Source: Acinetobacter sedimenti
GTDB taxonomy: Bacteria; Pseudomonadota; Gammaproteobacteria; Pseudomonadales; Moraxellaceae
Direction of reading: 5' to 3'
DNA: 64,000 bases
Assembly: GCF_022601685.1 (NCBI RefSeq)
Contig: NZ_JAKUML010000004.1
Location: forward strand, 1 to 64,000
The first letter of the stretch is position 1, and the number at the start of each line of letters is the position of its first letter. The translations under genes were made by a program, and so were the position numbers. Below are positions 1 through 8,497 of this stretch, piece after piece. The notes under the pieces were generated by a model. That model was not told where the DNA came from. It saw only the letters and a program-made list of their open reading frames with translations, and made no database searches.

Positions 1-51
1 GTTTACTGCTCATAAGCACCTCGTTAATTAGCCATTTTATCTAACTAAAAG

Positions 52-276
52 GTGTCTACAAAATCGGTGGCTATTCATTCAGACATTAAGAATGCATGGC
101 GACAAAAAAAGTGTAGGGATAAGGATAAGGCTAAAATTAAGCGCAATATTTCACTTAACAAAAGAACCAACAATATGTTAAAGCGACTGGCAGATGCCGA
201 TGGTAAATCTACAACAATGTATTTGGAAAGACTCATTGAAATTGAATACGCTCACAAATTTGATAAGCCAAAATAA
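52..276 (+). CDS. Small ribbon-helix-helix-like hypothetical protein
   Basis: This 74-residue basic protein starts at a GTG codon. A lysine-rich N-terminal half (about residues 14-32) is followed by a segment, NISLNKRTNNMLKRLADADG, that continues into a predicted helix. That order (short strand, helix, turn, helix) resembles ribbon-helix-helix DNA-binding proteins of the CopG/Arc type, which often occur on mobile elements as repressors or antitoxins. It converges on the integrase gene with a 20-base gap, so it probably belongs to the same integrated element. I do not recognise a specific family. The GTG start and the RHH assignment are inferences, and the reading frame itself is only moderately certain. 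Confidence 0.5.
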   Translation: MSTKSVAIHSDIKNAWRQKKCRDKDKAKIKRNISLNKRTNNMLKRLADADGKSTTMYLERLIEIEYAHKFDKPK

Positions 277-295
277 TGATATTCCAGATGAAGTA

Positions 296-1432
296 CTAGC
301 CAAGCCAGTACTTCACCTTTTGCGTATACCACTCCATCATCTTGACACACTCATCCCAATACTGTGCTCTATTGTACGCAGATCGAATACGGTTTTGGGG
401 TACATGAGCAAGCTGTCTTTCGATAGCATCAGGACTAAACAAATTCGACTCATTGACTACTGTACTAAATAGCGCCCGAAAGCCGTGTGTCGTCATTTTG
501 CCTTTATATCCTGACCTCTTGATTACTTGAAGGACTGTTTCACTACACATCGGCTTTTCATGATCCATGCGATGAGGGAACAGAAGATCATGATTGTGTG
601 TCCCTCTAAGTTGATGCAATATTTCAATCATTAAATCTGTGAGTGGTACACGATGAGCTAAGCAATTTTTCATACGATCTTCTGGGATATCCCACTTCCG
701 CTCCTCAAGATCAAACTCAGTCCACTTTGCACTCAATAACTCACCAACACGCACGCCTGTAAGCATAACGAGTATAATTGCACAATGCGTCTGTTTATCA
801 CATGGGTAAGACATGACCTTAGAGAGAAACATAGGCATTTCTGACTCAGGTAATGAGGCTAAATTCGTGACTTTTATAGATTTGAGCGCATAGACTAAAT
901 CTGATGCTGGATTATCTAATCTATAGCCATGAGCTATGGCATATTTCATGACCATGCCACAGCGTGAAAGTGTGCGCTTAGCTATTTCGAGAGAGCCACG
1001 ACCTTCAATACGCTTTACTGCTTTCAATATATCTTGTGCAGTTATTTCATTAATCTGAATTCCGCCCATAAGGATACATAGTTCGTCCAACGAAGCTCTT
1101 ACATTTTGGATATGCTTTTTAGACCAATTGAGCTTCTTATTGGTAAACCATTCTTCGGCGACTTCTTGAAATTCAGGTTGAGTAACTTTTATCTCGGACT
1201 TAGCTGAATATTCATAAACATAACACAGCGCAATTTCTCTAGCTTTCTTCAATCCTGTTTCGGGGTACTGACCGATGGATTTTGATCTACGTTGTCCATT
1301 TACTGTGAAGCGTACTGACCAGTACTTTTTCCCATTGGGATCGACTCTCAACGATAAGCCGTTATTGTCGGTAAGACGGTACTGTGTTTCCTTAGCAATT
1401 GCATTTTTACATTGAGCGTCTGTTAGTGCCAT
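296..1432 (-). CDS. Tyrosine recombinase / P4-type phage integrase
   Basis: Site-specific integrase of about 378 residues. The N-terminus matches the arm-type DNA-binding DUF4102 domain (NGLSLRVDPNGKKYW and SIGQYPETGLKKAR), followed by a SAM-like core-binding domain and the catalytic domain. The visible catalytic residues are Arg in LTGVRVGELL (about 228), the HGFR box (about 316-319), His in QLAHVP (about 343) and Tyr in RSAYNRAQY (about 353), so the enzyme looks intact. The start at 1432 is chosen because ATG is preceded by TTGGAGGTTCAA, a good ribosome-binding site. A longer TTG start at 1486 would run into the GGGTCAAA repeats. The gene points away from ssrA, as expected for an element inserted at the tmRNA 3' end, so the element should extend beyond the left edge of the window. 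Confidence 0.95.
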   Translation of the reverse strand: MALTDAQCKNAIAKETQYRLTDNNGLSLRVDPNGKKYWSVRFTVNGQRRSKSIGQYPETGLKKAREIALCYVYEYSAKSEIKVTQPEFQEVAEEWFTNKKLNWSKKHIQNVRASLDELCILMGGIQINEITAQDILKAVKRIEGRGSLEIAKRTLSRCGMVMKYAIAHGYRLDNPASDLVYALKSIKVTNLASLPESEMPMFLSKVMSYPCDKQTHCAIILVMLTGVRVGELLSAKWTEFDLEERKWDIPEDRMKNCLAHRVPLTDLMIEILHQLRGTHNHDLLFPHRMDHEKPMCSETVLQVIKRSGYKGKMTTHGFRALFSTVVNESNLFSPDAIERQLAHVPQNRIRSAYNRAQYWDECVKMMEWYTQKVKYWLG

Positions 1433-1458
1433 TTGAACCTCCAATAGAATGTTTGGCT

Positions 1459-1508
1459 GGGTCAAATTGTCCCAATTTTGACCCAATTAAGGCAAAGGCA
1501 GGGTCAAA
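1459..1508. repeat. Three GGGTCAAA octamers upstream of the integrase
   Basis: GGGTCAAA occurs at 1459-1466 and 1501-1508 in direct orientation and as its inverse TTTGACCC at 1477-1484. The cluster lies between the integrase start and the tmRNA 3' end. It could be arm-type integrase or excisionase binding sites, or an operator for integrase control. The repeats are directly visible; the role is inferred. Confidence 0.6.
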
Positions 1509-1541
1509 CAACATCGGATTAGGTTGGACAAACAGGCAAAT

Positions 1542-1577
1542 AAAAAAGCCTTTAAATGTTGTATTTAAAGGCTTTTT
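1542..1577 (-). terminator. Rho-independent terminator downstream of tmRNA
   Basis: AAGCCTTTAAAT and ATTTAAAGGCTT form a long hairpin around a short loop, with T-runs on both strands. It lies 31 bases beyond the tmRNA CCA end on the minus strand and before the integrase, so it should end ssrA transcription and insulate the integrase. Confidence 0.8.
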
Positions 1578-1583
1578 ATACTT

Positions 1584-1640
1584 CAGTGAATTTCACTGGA
1601 AGGATATGTGGTGGAGGTGGCGGGAGTTGAACCCGCGTCC
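1584..1640. other. Putative attachment-site region at ssrA 3' end
   Basis: The last bases of tmRNA (from 1609) adjoin the integrase-bearing segment. The ssrA 3' end is a well-known target of P4-type integrases. Just outside it is the near-perfect palindrome CAGTGAATTTCACTG at 1584-1598. The other att copy is not in the window, so the exact crossover core cannot be defined. Confidence 0.45.
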
Positions 1641-1967
1641 GCAAGCACTACACTCGAGAATACTACATGCTTAGATATCGTCTATTATTTTAACTCAAAG
1701 TGACCCGACGAACAGGGTACAGCGAGCGATCTTCTAAGTTTGGTATAAAGCCCCGAAGCGTGACTTTATACGGACTTGTGTGCGTTCGCTTCAGTCGGGT
1801 TCACTGACCACAAGTATTCAGTGAAGCGGACAAGCTGCCCTTAGGCAGCTAGAGCGTAAGTTTCGTCGTTTGCGACTAAAAAATGCAAATTTGATTTACG
1901 AGAGGAAATGCGCTCTCGGCATGCATCTATGAGTTTCATCACCAGCGTCGAAGCCAATAACACCCCC
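1609..1967 (-). ncRNA. ssrA: Transfer-messenger RNA (tmRNA)
   Basis: tmRNA rescues stalled ribosomes and tags the unfinished protein for proteolysis. The 5' end reads GGGGGTGTTATTGGCTTCGA on the minus strand and the 3' end is the tRNA-like arm with the T-loop GGTTCAACTCC and CCA at 1609-1611, about 359 nt in all. The tag frame at 1841-1873 translates as ANDETYALAA followed by TAA, a typical gammaproteobacterial tag ending in Ala-Ala. The gene appears intact even though an integrase-bearing element adjoins its 3' end, as expected when insertion restores the target sequence. Confidence 0.97.
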
Positions 1968-1979
1968 AGATGGTCGTGC

Positions 1980-2009
1980 AGTATAGCACTGTTTAGATAA
2001 TGGGTATAA
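1980..2009 (-). promoter_or_regulatory. Probable ssrA promoter
   Basis: On the minus strand TATACT (1980-1985) lies about a dozen bases upstream of the mature tmRNA 5' end. TTATAC sits 18 bases further upstream as a weak -35. Only the -10 is a strong match, so the assignment rests mainly on position. Confidence 0.5.
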
Positions 2010-2107
2010 ATCATTTGTTTTTCAAGTGTTAGTTGCCGAATTTTCCACCATGCAATCTAACCATTTCAAATAATTTTGAACTTCTATAGCTCTACACTTC
2101 TATCAGT

Positions 2108-2725
2108 CTATACCTCTAATAATGCAGGGAGCTCTTTACGTGATATTTCAAAAGCTTCTTTGGCATCTACACCAAGTGCGATCAACACGAGTTCCGCCAT
2201 CTCTGAGCCAATATCACGCCATGTTTTATGCCCTTCAAGCACCATAAATATAGAGGTTAAGACACCGCCTGCAATCATCGCCATGACCGAGATGAGTTGC
2301 TCTTGGCGAAAGCTGTATCGCTCATATTCCAAACCTTGCAATACATCAGGTACGGGAGAATCCTGCCCCGCCCACAATCCAAGCATCGCTTTATTGCTAA
2401 AAGCAAATTTGCAGATAAATTTCCCCCAATCAGGTTCTTCATGCGCACGGCGTATATACATACGAATACCATTGGCAAGGCGGTAGGCAGGATCTTTTTC
2501 ATATGCAGAAGTTTTGATCACGCGACTATTCATCTCGTCGCTAAGCTGAGAAGCAATATCTTCGAACAAGCTATCTGGACTTAAGCCATTATTATAAATT
2601 GTACCCCTTGCAACACGTGCAGCCTCTGCAAGCTCGCTAACCGTAATCACGGTTGAACCTCGCTCTGCAAAAAGACGCAATGCAGCTTTATGGATTCTCG
2701 ACTGGGAAGAACTATGTGCGACCAT
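2108..2725 (-). CDS. TetR/AcrR family transcriptional regulator
   Basis: About 205 residues with an N-terminal TetR helix-turn-helix domain: SRIHKAALRLFAERG, then TVSELAEAARVARGTIYNN (about residues 8-45). The variable C-terminal half should bind an effector and dimerise. The start at 2725 is chosen because AAGG lies 8 bases upstream of that ATG; the upstream in-frame codons lack such a site. The gene is monocistronic between ssrA and a divergently transcribed secreted-protein gene. The target and inducer cannot be read from sequence; TetR proteins often repress a neighbouring gene, here possibly the divergent DUF2147 gene, though nothing proves this. Confidence 0.88.
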   Translation of the reverse strand: MVAHSSSQSRIHKAALRLFAERGSTVITVSELAEAARVARGTIYNNGLSPDSLFEDIASQLSDEMNSRVIKTSAYEKDPAYRLANGIRMYIRRAHEEPDWGKFICKFAFSNKAMLGLWAGQDSPVPDVLQGLEYERYSFRQEQLISVMAMIAGGVLTSIFMVLEGHKTWRDIGSEMAELVLIALGVDAKEAFEISRKELPALLEV

Positions 2726-3038
2726 CAAAACAACCTTGAACATTTTATATTTTATTGAACACATCATAGCATGTCTGTTCAAACATTAATGTGTTTTTGA
2801 CTACTTATTCAACTCAGCTTAAATCAACTTTGATCTATATTTACATCGCCTTACTTGAATTCACTTTGAGCTATTTGAATCACAACTTATCTTTTCAAAA
2901 CCTCACACCTATTGAACTTCTGTTGCAAAAGTCACCGTTCTCACCACGTTTATCAACAAAACTGTCAAACAACTCGGTGGTTGTTCACAATGTTCTGCTT
3001 CAGAATGCGCCTACATTTCAACAAAAAAGGATGAAATT
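2726..3038. other. Intergenic region between divergent genes
   Basis: These 313 bases hold the 5' regions of the TetR and DUF2147 genes. The DUF2147 gene has the ribosome-binding site AAAGGA 8 bases before its ATG. I see no convincing RNA gene, repeat or operator, and an open frame here does not look coding. Confidence 0.4.
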
Positions 3039-3476
3039 ATGAAGCGTTCAGTAATCGCACTTATCGTTGCATCACTCCCTATGGTGGCATTTGCTGCGGA
3101 TGAATTGAATGGATCAGTGTGGAAGACTGTTGATGACAAAACCAATCAACCTAAAGCATTGGTGAAATTCAAAGAAAATGGTGATGGCACGTTGTCAGGT
3201 ACGATTCAAAAAGTATTAGCACCTGATGCAAAACAAAAATGTACAGACTGCGAAGGTAAGTTTAAAAATAAACCGCTTGTTGGCGCAACGATCGTCACCG
3301 GTTTAAAAAATGTTGCAGATAATCAATATGCAAATGGTTCTATTGTCGATCCTGAAAGCGGCAAAACGTACAAGTTCAAAGCCAATCTTTCTGACGATGG
3401 TAAGACTTTAAATGGTCGTGGCTTTGTCGGTGTATCAGCCATCGGTCGTGACCAAACTTGGTATCGTGTAAATTAA
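3039..3476 (+). CDS. DUF2147 family secreted protein
   Basis: This 145-residue protein has a clear Sec signal peptide (MKRSVIALIVASLPMVAFA, cleavage after AFA) and is predicted to be periplasmic. The mature part fits DUF2147: an early GSVWKTVDDKTNQPKALVKF, a CTDC pair in the middle, and a C-terminal GRGFVGVSAIGRDQTWYRV. The family has a beta-barrel fold but no agreed biochemical function. The start is supported by AAAGGA 8 bases upstream. The last codons are part of a 20-bp-period tandem duplication that runs past the stop, and a strong terminator follows at 3524. Confidence 0.9.
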   Translation: MKRSVIALIVASLPMVAFAADELNGSVWKTVDDKTNQPKALVKFKENGDGTLSGTIQKVLAPDAKQKCTDCEGKFKNKPLVGATIVTGLKNVADNQYANGSIVDPESGKTYKFKANLSDDGKTLNGRGFVGVSAIGRDQTWYRVN

Positions 3477-3497
3477 CTTGCTATCGTGTAAGTTAAC
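3462..3497. repeat. Short tandem duplication across a stop codon
   Basis: TATCGTGTAAATTAAC at 3462-3477 recurs as TATCGTGTAAGTTAAC at 3482-3497, with 15 of 16 bases identical and a 20-base period. The first copy carries the stop codon of the DUF2147 gene. It looks like a slippage duplication without an evident function. Confidence 0.7.
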
Positions 3498-3523
3498 AGA
3501 ACATTTGATTTATTTATTAGATG

Positions 3524-3547
3524 AAAAGCCCCTTATTCGGGGCTTTT
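3524..3547. terminator. Rho-independent terminator
   Basis: AAAAGCCCC-TTATTC-GGGGCTTTT gives a stable hairpin with a short T-run on either strand. It lies between the convergent DUF2147 and EamA transporter genes and probably serves both. Confidence 0.8.
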
Positions 3548-3581
3548 CTGACATTTAAAAGCACGTTAAATACTGATTCTC

Positions 3582-4433
3582 TTACATACTTTGCATCAAG
3601 ATCAATACAGCGACTATTGCCAACATTCCACCAACAGCACGACTTTGATTGAGTTGTTCTTTAAAGATCAATACCGCTGCCAAAATCCCCAAGCACACCA
3701 CCATAATATTCATCGATGCAAATACCAATGCAGGACTATCGCTGAGCTGTCGGTGCGCATATAGATAAAAGGCAATATTGGCAAAATTCAGTGCACCTAA
3801 TATCACGCCTGCAATTAAAGTTTTTAGTGTCAAAGCTTGTGATTGAAACAATGAAGCGAATAAGCACAAGATCGCAGAACAAATAAAAATCGCATTTAAA
3901 CTCATCGCAAACTGCAAGCCTAAACCCGAAGTATATTTAAACAGTAAATCTATCACTGCATAGCCAACCCAGACACTCAAAATGCTCAGCCACGCTGCGA
4001 CCGATTGACTTGATTTGGCACTGCCCTGTCCAATCAACATGATCAGTACAGCAACCACACCAAGCACGATGCCAAAAATTTTAAGTAATGAAAATTGCTC
4101 ATGGTAAATAAGCGTCGAAACTAAAATCGTTAAGACAACTGATAAGCGCTGTGCGATCTCGGTTTTAATCAGACCTGCATGATGCAAAGCACGATCTAAG
4201 CACCAAAAAATACTGGGCAATATCACCGCCAAAGCACCAATCAACCACCACGAATGCTCAAGCTGAGCAATGTTAAATGTGGGTTTGAACCACAAAAAAC
4301 ACTGTACCGATGCGGTGATATAGTTCACTGTGAGCAGATGGATGATATTCATCCCATACTGACGGTAGAGTTTCAGTGCGATGGACACCGATACACTAAA
4401 TAATGCTGCGATAAGGATAAATTGCATATTCAA
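3582..4433 (-). CDS. EamA/DMT-superfamily inner-membrane transporter
   Basis: A 283-residue, very hydrophobic protein with about ten predicted membrane helices in two repeated halves, the layout of drug/metabolite transporters of the EamA family. Near the middle is AAWLSILSVWVGYAVIDLLF and near the end FKEQLNQSRAVGGMLAIVAV, which resembles the closing segment of such proteins. These exporters move small metabolites or amphipathic compounds by proton antiport; the substrate cannot be told here. It is a single gene with no partner on either side, so context gives no hint. The ATG start places the first membrane helix right at the N-terminus, as is normal. Confidence 0.82.
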   Translation of the reverse strand: MNMQFILIAALFSVSVSIALKLYRQYGMNIIHLLTVNYITASVQCFLWFKPTFNIAQLEHSWWLIGALAVILPSIFWCLDRALHHAGLIKTEIAQRLSVVLTILVSTLIYHEQFSLLKIFGIVLGVVAVLIMLIGQGSAKSSQSVAAWLSILSVWVGYAVIDLLFKYTSGLGLQFAMSLNAIFICSAILCLFASLFQSQALTLKTLIAGVILGALNFANIAFYLYAHRQLSDSPALVFASMNIMVVCLGILAAVLIFKEQLNQSRAVGGMLAIVAVLILMQSM

Positions 4434-4520
4434 TCCATGAACTAATTTCTAATCCGAAATACTTAATCTCTGAGATCTTTAAAATAAGCGAATTCACATT
4501 CGATACAAAGCTTTTGACAA

Positions 4521-4545
4521 TAAAAAACCCATCACATGATGGGTC
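4521..4545 (-). terminator. Rho-independent terminator of fba
   Basis: On the minus strand ACCCATCA-TG-TGATGGGT is followed by a T-run, 31 bases beyond the aldolase stop codon. Confidence 0.85.
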
Positions 4546-4575
4546 TTCTATAGGTCAAATCAAATACTGTACAGA

Positions 4576-5610
4576 TTAATAACGCTCAACCATTTTTTCC
4601 AATGAAATTGGACGGATCTTGCTCGCATTACCTGCTGTACCAAATGCAGTATAACGATCTACACAGATTTGCTTCATGGTTTCTACAGTCTTCGCCAAGT
4701 ATTTACGTGGATCGAATTCCGCAGGATTTTCCGCCATAAATTGACGAATCGCACCAGTTGATGCAAGACGCAAATCGGTATCAATATTGATCTTACGCAC
4801 ACCATGCTTGATCGCTTCAACCAGTTGATCAACTGGCACACCATAAGTTTCACCAATCTGACCGCCGTATTCGTTGATCACTTTGAGCCACTCTTGAGGT
4901 ACAGAACTAGAACCGTGCATCACGATATGCGTATTTGGCAATGCGGCATGAATCTCTTTAATACGATCAATCGCCAAAATATCACCTGTAGGTGGACGAG
5001 TGAATTTGTACGCACCATGTGAAGTACCGACTGCGATTGCCAAAGCATCGACATTAGTATCTTCTACAAACTGTTTTGCTTCTTCGACAGAAGTCAGCAA
5101 TTGAGAATGATCAAGTACACCTTCTGCACCAACGCCATCTTCTTCGCCTGCCATACCTGTTTCCAAGCTACCCAGACAGCCGATCTCACCCTCTACAGAC
5201 ACACCACAAGCATGCGCCATCGCAACCACTTCACGTGTTACACCGACGTTATAGTCATAATCTTTTGGTGTTTTGCCATCAGTGCCTAATGAACCATCCA
5301 TCATCACTGAGCTAAAACCAAGCTGAATCGAACGCTGACAGATCGCAGGGCTTGTACCATGATCTTGGTGCATCACCACTGGAATATGTGGCCATTCTTC
5401 GATTGCTGCCAAGATTAAATGACGTAAAAATGGCGCACCTGCATACTTACGCGCACCCGCAGAGGCTTGCACGATCACAGGGGAATTGGTTTCATCTGCC
5501 GCCATCATGATGGCACGCATTTGTTCTAAGTTGTTGACGTTAAACGCTGGAACGCCATATTGATGCTCAGCCGCATGGTCTAATAATTGGCGAAGTGAAA
5601 TAAGTGCCAT
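4576..5610 (-). CDS. fba: Fructose-1,6-bisphosphate aldolase, class II
   Basis: Cytoplasmic zinc enzyme that cleaves or forms fructose-1,6-bisphosphate from dihydroxyacetone phosphate and glyceraldehyde-3-phosphate. The 344-residue length fits the Calvin-cycle-like subtype. Visible class II motifs are the metal and catalytic HQDHG (about 81-85), EGEIG in the middle, VMHGSSSVP for the second zinc site, and [14 protein letters not shown] for phosphate binding. In Acinetobacter, which lacks a complete Embden-Meyerhof route through phosphofructokinase, the enzyme chiefly serves gluconeogenesis. It lies downstream of pgk on the same strand, but a lipoprotein gene with its own terminator intervenes, so cotranscription would require readthrough. 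Confidence 0.96.
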   Translation of the reverse strand: MALISLRQLLDHAAEHQYGVPAFNVNNLEQMRAIMMAADETNSPVIVQASAGARKYAGAPFLRHLILAAIEEWPHIPVVMHQDHGTSPAICQRSIQLGFSSVMMDGSLGTDGKTPKDYDYNVGVTREVVAMAHACGVSVEGEIGCLGSLETGMAGEEDGVGAEGVLDHSQLLTSVEEAKQFVEDTNVDALAIAVGTSHGAYKFTRPPTGDILAIDRIKEIHAALPNTHIVMHGSSSVPQEWLKVINEYGGQIGETYGVPVDQLVEAIKHGVRKINIDTDLRLASTGAIRQFMAENPAEFDPRKYLAKTVETMKQICVDRYTAFGTAGNASKIRPISLEKMVERY

Positions 5611-5684
5611 AAGTAACTCCCAAAATCTAAGCGCATTCTAACCTGATAATCATTCTAATTCAGCTAAAATCACGATTTAAAATA

Positions 5685-5713
5685 TAAAAAAATCCCCGCA
5701 GATGCGAGGATTT
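5685..5713 (-). terminator. Rho-independent terminator after lipoprotein gene
   Basis: On the minus strand AAATCCTCGCA-TC-TGCGGGGATTT is followed by T residues, directly after the small lipoprotein gene and before fba. Confidence 0.82.
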
Positions 5714-5723
5714 TCAAAATCAA

Positions 5724-6038
5724 TTATTGTGCAGCTTCTGTGCTTTGTTCAGCTTGCGCTGCAGGATCAGCTTCTTCAGTCGCTACTGGTTTAGTTGTCA
5801 CAGTTTCAGTCGTTTCAACTGAAGCTGTAGGTTCTTCACCCTCTACAGCGATCGCTTCTGGATTTGGTTGATCCACTGAATCAATCGCCGCTTGTTGTTC
5901 TGGTGTCACCGCTTCATCAGCAGGCGCAGTCGCTTCTGCAGGTGTCGCACCTTCAGCAGGCGCTTCTTTTTTTGCACATGCCACAGTGAATAAAGGAAGA
6001 GCAATTGCCAAAGCAGTTAAAAATTTAATATTCATCAA
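5724..6038 (-). CDS. Small acidic Ala/Glu/Thr-rich lipoprotein
   Basis: The 104-residue product has a hydrophobic N-terminus ending in PLFTVACAKKE, which fits a lipoprotein signal with Cys21 as the lipidated residue, although the -3 position is Thr rather than the usual Leu. The remainder is low-complexity, rich in Ala, Glu, Pro and Thr, with no hydrophobic core, so it is probably an extended, disordered envelope lipoprotein. I recognise no family with a known function. It sits between pgk and fba on the same strand, 64 bases after pgk, with its own terminator. Its conservation in other Acinetobacter would test whether the position between glycolytic genes matters. Confidence 0.75.
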   Translation of the reverse strand: MMNIKFLTALAIALPLFTVACAKKEAPAEGATPAEATAPADEAVTPEQQAAIDSVDQPNPEAIAVEGEEPTASVETTETVTTKPVATEEADPAAQAEQSTEAAQ

Positions 6039-6102
6039 GATATCCTCAATTAAAGTGTTAATTTAAAGTCAATTAAAATCAAATTTCAAAAAACTAACAG
6101 TA

Positions 6103-7296
6103 TTAGTTTTTCGCACGTTCAAGAAGTACAGCTACAGCAGGTAAAGTTTTGCCTTCGACAAACTCAAGGAACGCACCGCCACCCGTAGAGATATAACCGA
6201 TTTGGTCAGCCACTTGATATTTATCAATCGCCGCCAAAGTATCTCCACCGCCTGCAATCGAGAAGCCTGCGCTCTCTGCGATCGCCAAAGACAATGCTTT
6301 TGTTCCTTCACCAAACTGATCGACTTCAAAAACGCCGACAGGACCGTTCCATAGTATAGTCTTTGATTGCTTCAGCAATGTTGCAAATTGTTGTGCAGTT
6401 TCAGGACCAACATCGAGAATCATATCGTTATCAGATACATCAGCGACTTTTTTCACCACGGCTTTGGCATTGCCTACCGAACCTAAAAAGTCATCGAAGT
6501 TAATTTCTGACGCATCTGCAACCACCACATCAATTGGTAGTGGTACATCGACTTTAGCAGCGATTTGTTTTGCAGTTTCAAGTAAATCTACTTCACAGAG
6601 TGATTTACCGACGTTATAGCCTGCGGCTGCAAGGAAAGTATTGGCTATACCACCGCCAACGATCAACTGATCACAAATTGTCGATAGTGACGTTAACACA
6701 TCAAGCTTCGTCGATACTTTTGACCCTGCAACGATCGCTACCATTGGCTTTTCAGGCGTTTGCATGGCACGACCTAAAGCATCCAACTCTGTTGCAAGAA
6801 GCGGACCTGCAGCTGCTTGCTTGGCATAACGTGCTACACCTTCTGTTGAAGCCTCTGCACGGTGTGCTGTACCGAATGCGTCCATGACGAATACATCGCA
6901 CAGTGCTGCATATTTCTGTGCAAGTTCAGGATTATTCTTCTTTTCACCATGATTGAAGCGCACATTTTCAAGGAGTACCACTTGCCCTGATTTGACTTCA
7001 ACACCGTCTAAATAGTCAGTAAACAATTGAACGTCTTGACCTAAAGCATCAGTCAAATATGCTGCAACTGGTGCAAGAGATTGTTCAGGCTTTGGCTCAC
7101 CTTCTACTGGGCGACCCAAGTGAGAAAATACCATCACCGCAGCGCCTTGAGCGAGGGCTTGTTTGATGGTTGGAATCGCAGCACGTAGACGAGCATCACT
7201 GGTAATTTTGCCATCTTTAACTGGTACGTTTAAATCTTCACGGATTAAAACTCGTTTTCCATTTAAATCTAAATCAGTCATGCGCTGAAAATTCAT
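6103..7296 (-). CDS. pgk: Phosphoglycerate kinase
   Basis: Transfers phosphate between 1,3-bisphosphoglycerate and ADP in glycolysis and gluconeogenesis, in the cytoplasm. The 397-residue length is normal. Visible are the N-terminal substrate-binding [17 protein letters not shown], the SHLGRP box (about residues 59-64), [16 protein letters not shown] and the C-terminal nucleotide-binding GPVGVFE and [10 protein letters not shown]. It is followed on the same strand by a lipoprotein gene and then fba, a common pgk-fba arrangement with an unusual insertion. The ATG at 7296 is preceded by the purine-rich GAGAGAAG. Confidence 0.97.
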   Translation of the reverse strand: MNFQRMTDLDLNGKRVLIREDLNVPVKDGKITSDARLRAAIPTIKQALAQGAAVMVFSHLGRPVEGEPKPEQSLAPVAAYLTDALGQDVQLFTDYLDGVEVKSGQVVLLENVRFNHGEKKNNPELAQKYAALCDVFVMDAFGTAHRAEASTEGVARYAKQAAAGPLLATELDALGRAMQTPEKPMVAIVAGSKVSTKLDVLTSLSTICDQLIVGGGIANTFLAAAGYNVGKSLCEVDLLETAKQIAAKVDVPLPIDVVVADASEINFDDFLGSVGNAKAVVKKVADVSDNDMILDVGPETAQQFATLLKQSKTILWNGPVGVFEVDQFGEGTKALSLAIAESAGFSIAGGGDTLAAIDKYQVADQIGYISTGGGAFLEFVEGKTLPAVAVLLERAKN

Positions 7297-7450
7297 CGAC
7301 TTCTCTCATCATTGGTTAATTCAATTGCGCAAATTTTAAATCATTCTCATTAAAAAGGTAGTTCTATTTCGGTAAAATATGAAATTCGCTTCAAATATCA
7401 TTTATCATGATGGTAGTTCACCTATTCATTTTTCAAAGCAGGCTGTTTTT

Positions 7451-7834
7451 ATGTCATATCATCCCGACCCAGAACTCAATCGCCTCAATGTCTTGGGTGG
7501 CGCATTGGCTAGCTGTTGCTTTGATCCGATCACAGGTTATTATCGTGATGGTTTTTGTCATACTGGTTATGCGGATGTTGGGTTACATACGGTGTGTGCG
7601 CAAATGACTTCTGAATTTTTAAGCTTTTCACAACGTGTCGGCAATGATTTGACCACACCATTACCTGAAGTTGGCTTTCCTGGTTTAAAACCTGGTGATT
7701 TTTGGTGTATTTGCGTGACCCGTTGGGTAGAAGCTTATCAACATCAAGTTGCGCCACCTGTGAAAATTCACGCTTGCCATGAAAGTGTGTTGCAGTTTGT
7801 AGAACTCGAAACCTTGATGGAATATGCAGTGTAA
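7451..7834 (+). CDS. DUF2237 family protein
   Basis: The product matches the conserved DUF2237 family throughout: NVLGGALASCCFDPITGYYRDGFC is the head of the domain (position about 12-35), followed by DVGLHTVCAQMT, FLSFSQRVGNDL, FPGLKPGDFWC and APPVKIHACHE. Several conserved cysteines suggest metal or disulfide chemistry, but the family has no established function. An earlier ATG at 7379 is possible, but TAAAAT immediately before it looks like a -10 element and AGG precedes the ATG at 7451, so I prefer the later start (127 residues). The stop overlaps the maf start (TAATG), so the two are translationally coupled. Confidence 0.85.
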   Translation: MSYHPDPELNRLNVLGGALASCCFDPITGYYRDGFCHTGYADVGLHTVCAQMTSEFLSFSQRVGNDLTTPLPEVGFPGLKPGDFWCICVTRWVEAYQHQVAPPVKIHACHESVLQFVELETLMEYAV

Positions 7835-8421
7835 TGACGCAGATTATCCTTGCCTCAAGCTCTGAAACACGTAAAGCCCTGCTCAATCGACTACATCTCG
7901 ATTATCTTGCGATTAGCCCTGATATTGATGAAAGCGCAAAACCACATGAAACGGCGGAACAACTTGCACAGCGTTTGAGTTATGAAAAGGCATTAAAAAT
8001 TGCCAATCATCATCCCGATGCGATTGTGATTGGTTCAGATCAAGTGGCGTATCTTACAGAATCCCCACAGCAATTCATCGGCAAGCCATATACCGAACAA
8101 GGTGCAATTGCACAGCTTCAACAGCAATCTGGCAAAGTGCTTCATTTCGCTACTGGCTTGTCTGTACAGTGTATCAATCAACAATTTGAACACACATGCG
8201 TTGTGCCCTTTCAAGCCAAATTTCGTGAATTAAGCAATAATGAAATTCAGCGTTACGTGTCTTTAGATCAACCGCTACATTGTGCAGGAAGTTTTAAAGG
8301 TGAAAGCCTCGGTATCAGCTTATTTGAATGGCTCAAAGGTGATGATTATACTGCTTTGATGGGATTGCCAATGATTCAACTATGTTCTATCTTGAGAAAG
8401 CTGGATATTCAAATTCCTTGA
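7834..8421 (+). CDS. maf: Maf-like nucleoside triphosphate pyrophosphatase
   Basis: House-cleaning enzyme that hydrolyses non-canonical or modified nucleoside triphosphates to monophosphates, in the cytoplasm. The 195-residue length is typical. The N-terminal SSSETRKALLNRL (residues 7-19) corresponds to the Maf signature SxSxxR, and IVIGSDQVAYL and KPYTEQGAIAQLQQQSGK are the following conserved motifs. The YhdE and YceF subfamilies differ in substrate; the DISxFE-like element SLGISLFEWLKGDDYTALMG resembles YceF. It overlaps the upstream DUF2237 gene by one base, so they form an operon closed by the terminator at 8447. Confidence 0.92.
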   Translation: MTQIILASSSETRKALLNRLHLDYLAISPDIDESAKPHETAEQLAQRLSYEKALKIANHHPDAIVIGSDQVAYLTESPQQFIGKPYTEQGAIAQLQQQSGKVLHFATGLSVQCINQQFEHTCVVPFQAKFRELSNNEIQRYVSLDQPLHCAGSFKGESLGISLFEWLKGDDYTALMGLPMIQLCSILRKLDIQIP

Positions 8422-8446
8422 TTTATTTCTTTTGATTTAAATATAA

Positions 8447-8482
8447 AAAAAATGCCCAATACTTTAAGCATGGGCATTTTTT
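8447..8482. terminator. Bidirectional terminator maf / putP
   Basis: AAAAATGCCCA and TGGGCATTTTT flank a 12-base loop with T-runs on both strands, between the convergent maf and putP genes. Confidence 0.88.
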
Positions 8483-8497
8483 ATCACAACAGATTTT

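Noticed and set aside
2791..3042. 83-codon frame before the DUF2147 gene
   Set aside because: Its end overlaps the DUF2147 start, no ribosome-binding site precedes it, and the translation is a Leu/Ser/Asn-rich string without a recognisable pattern.
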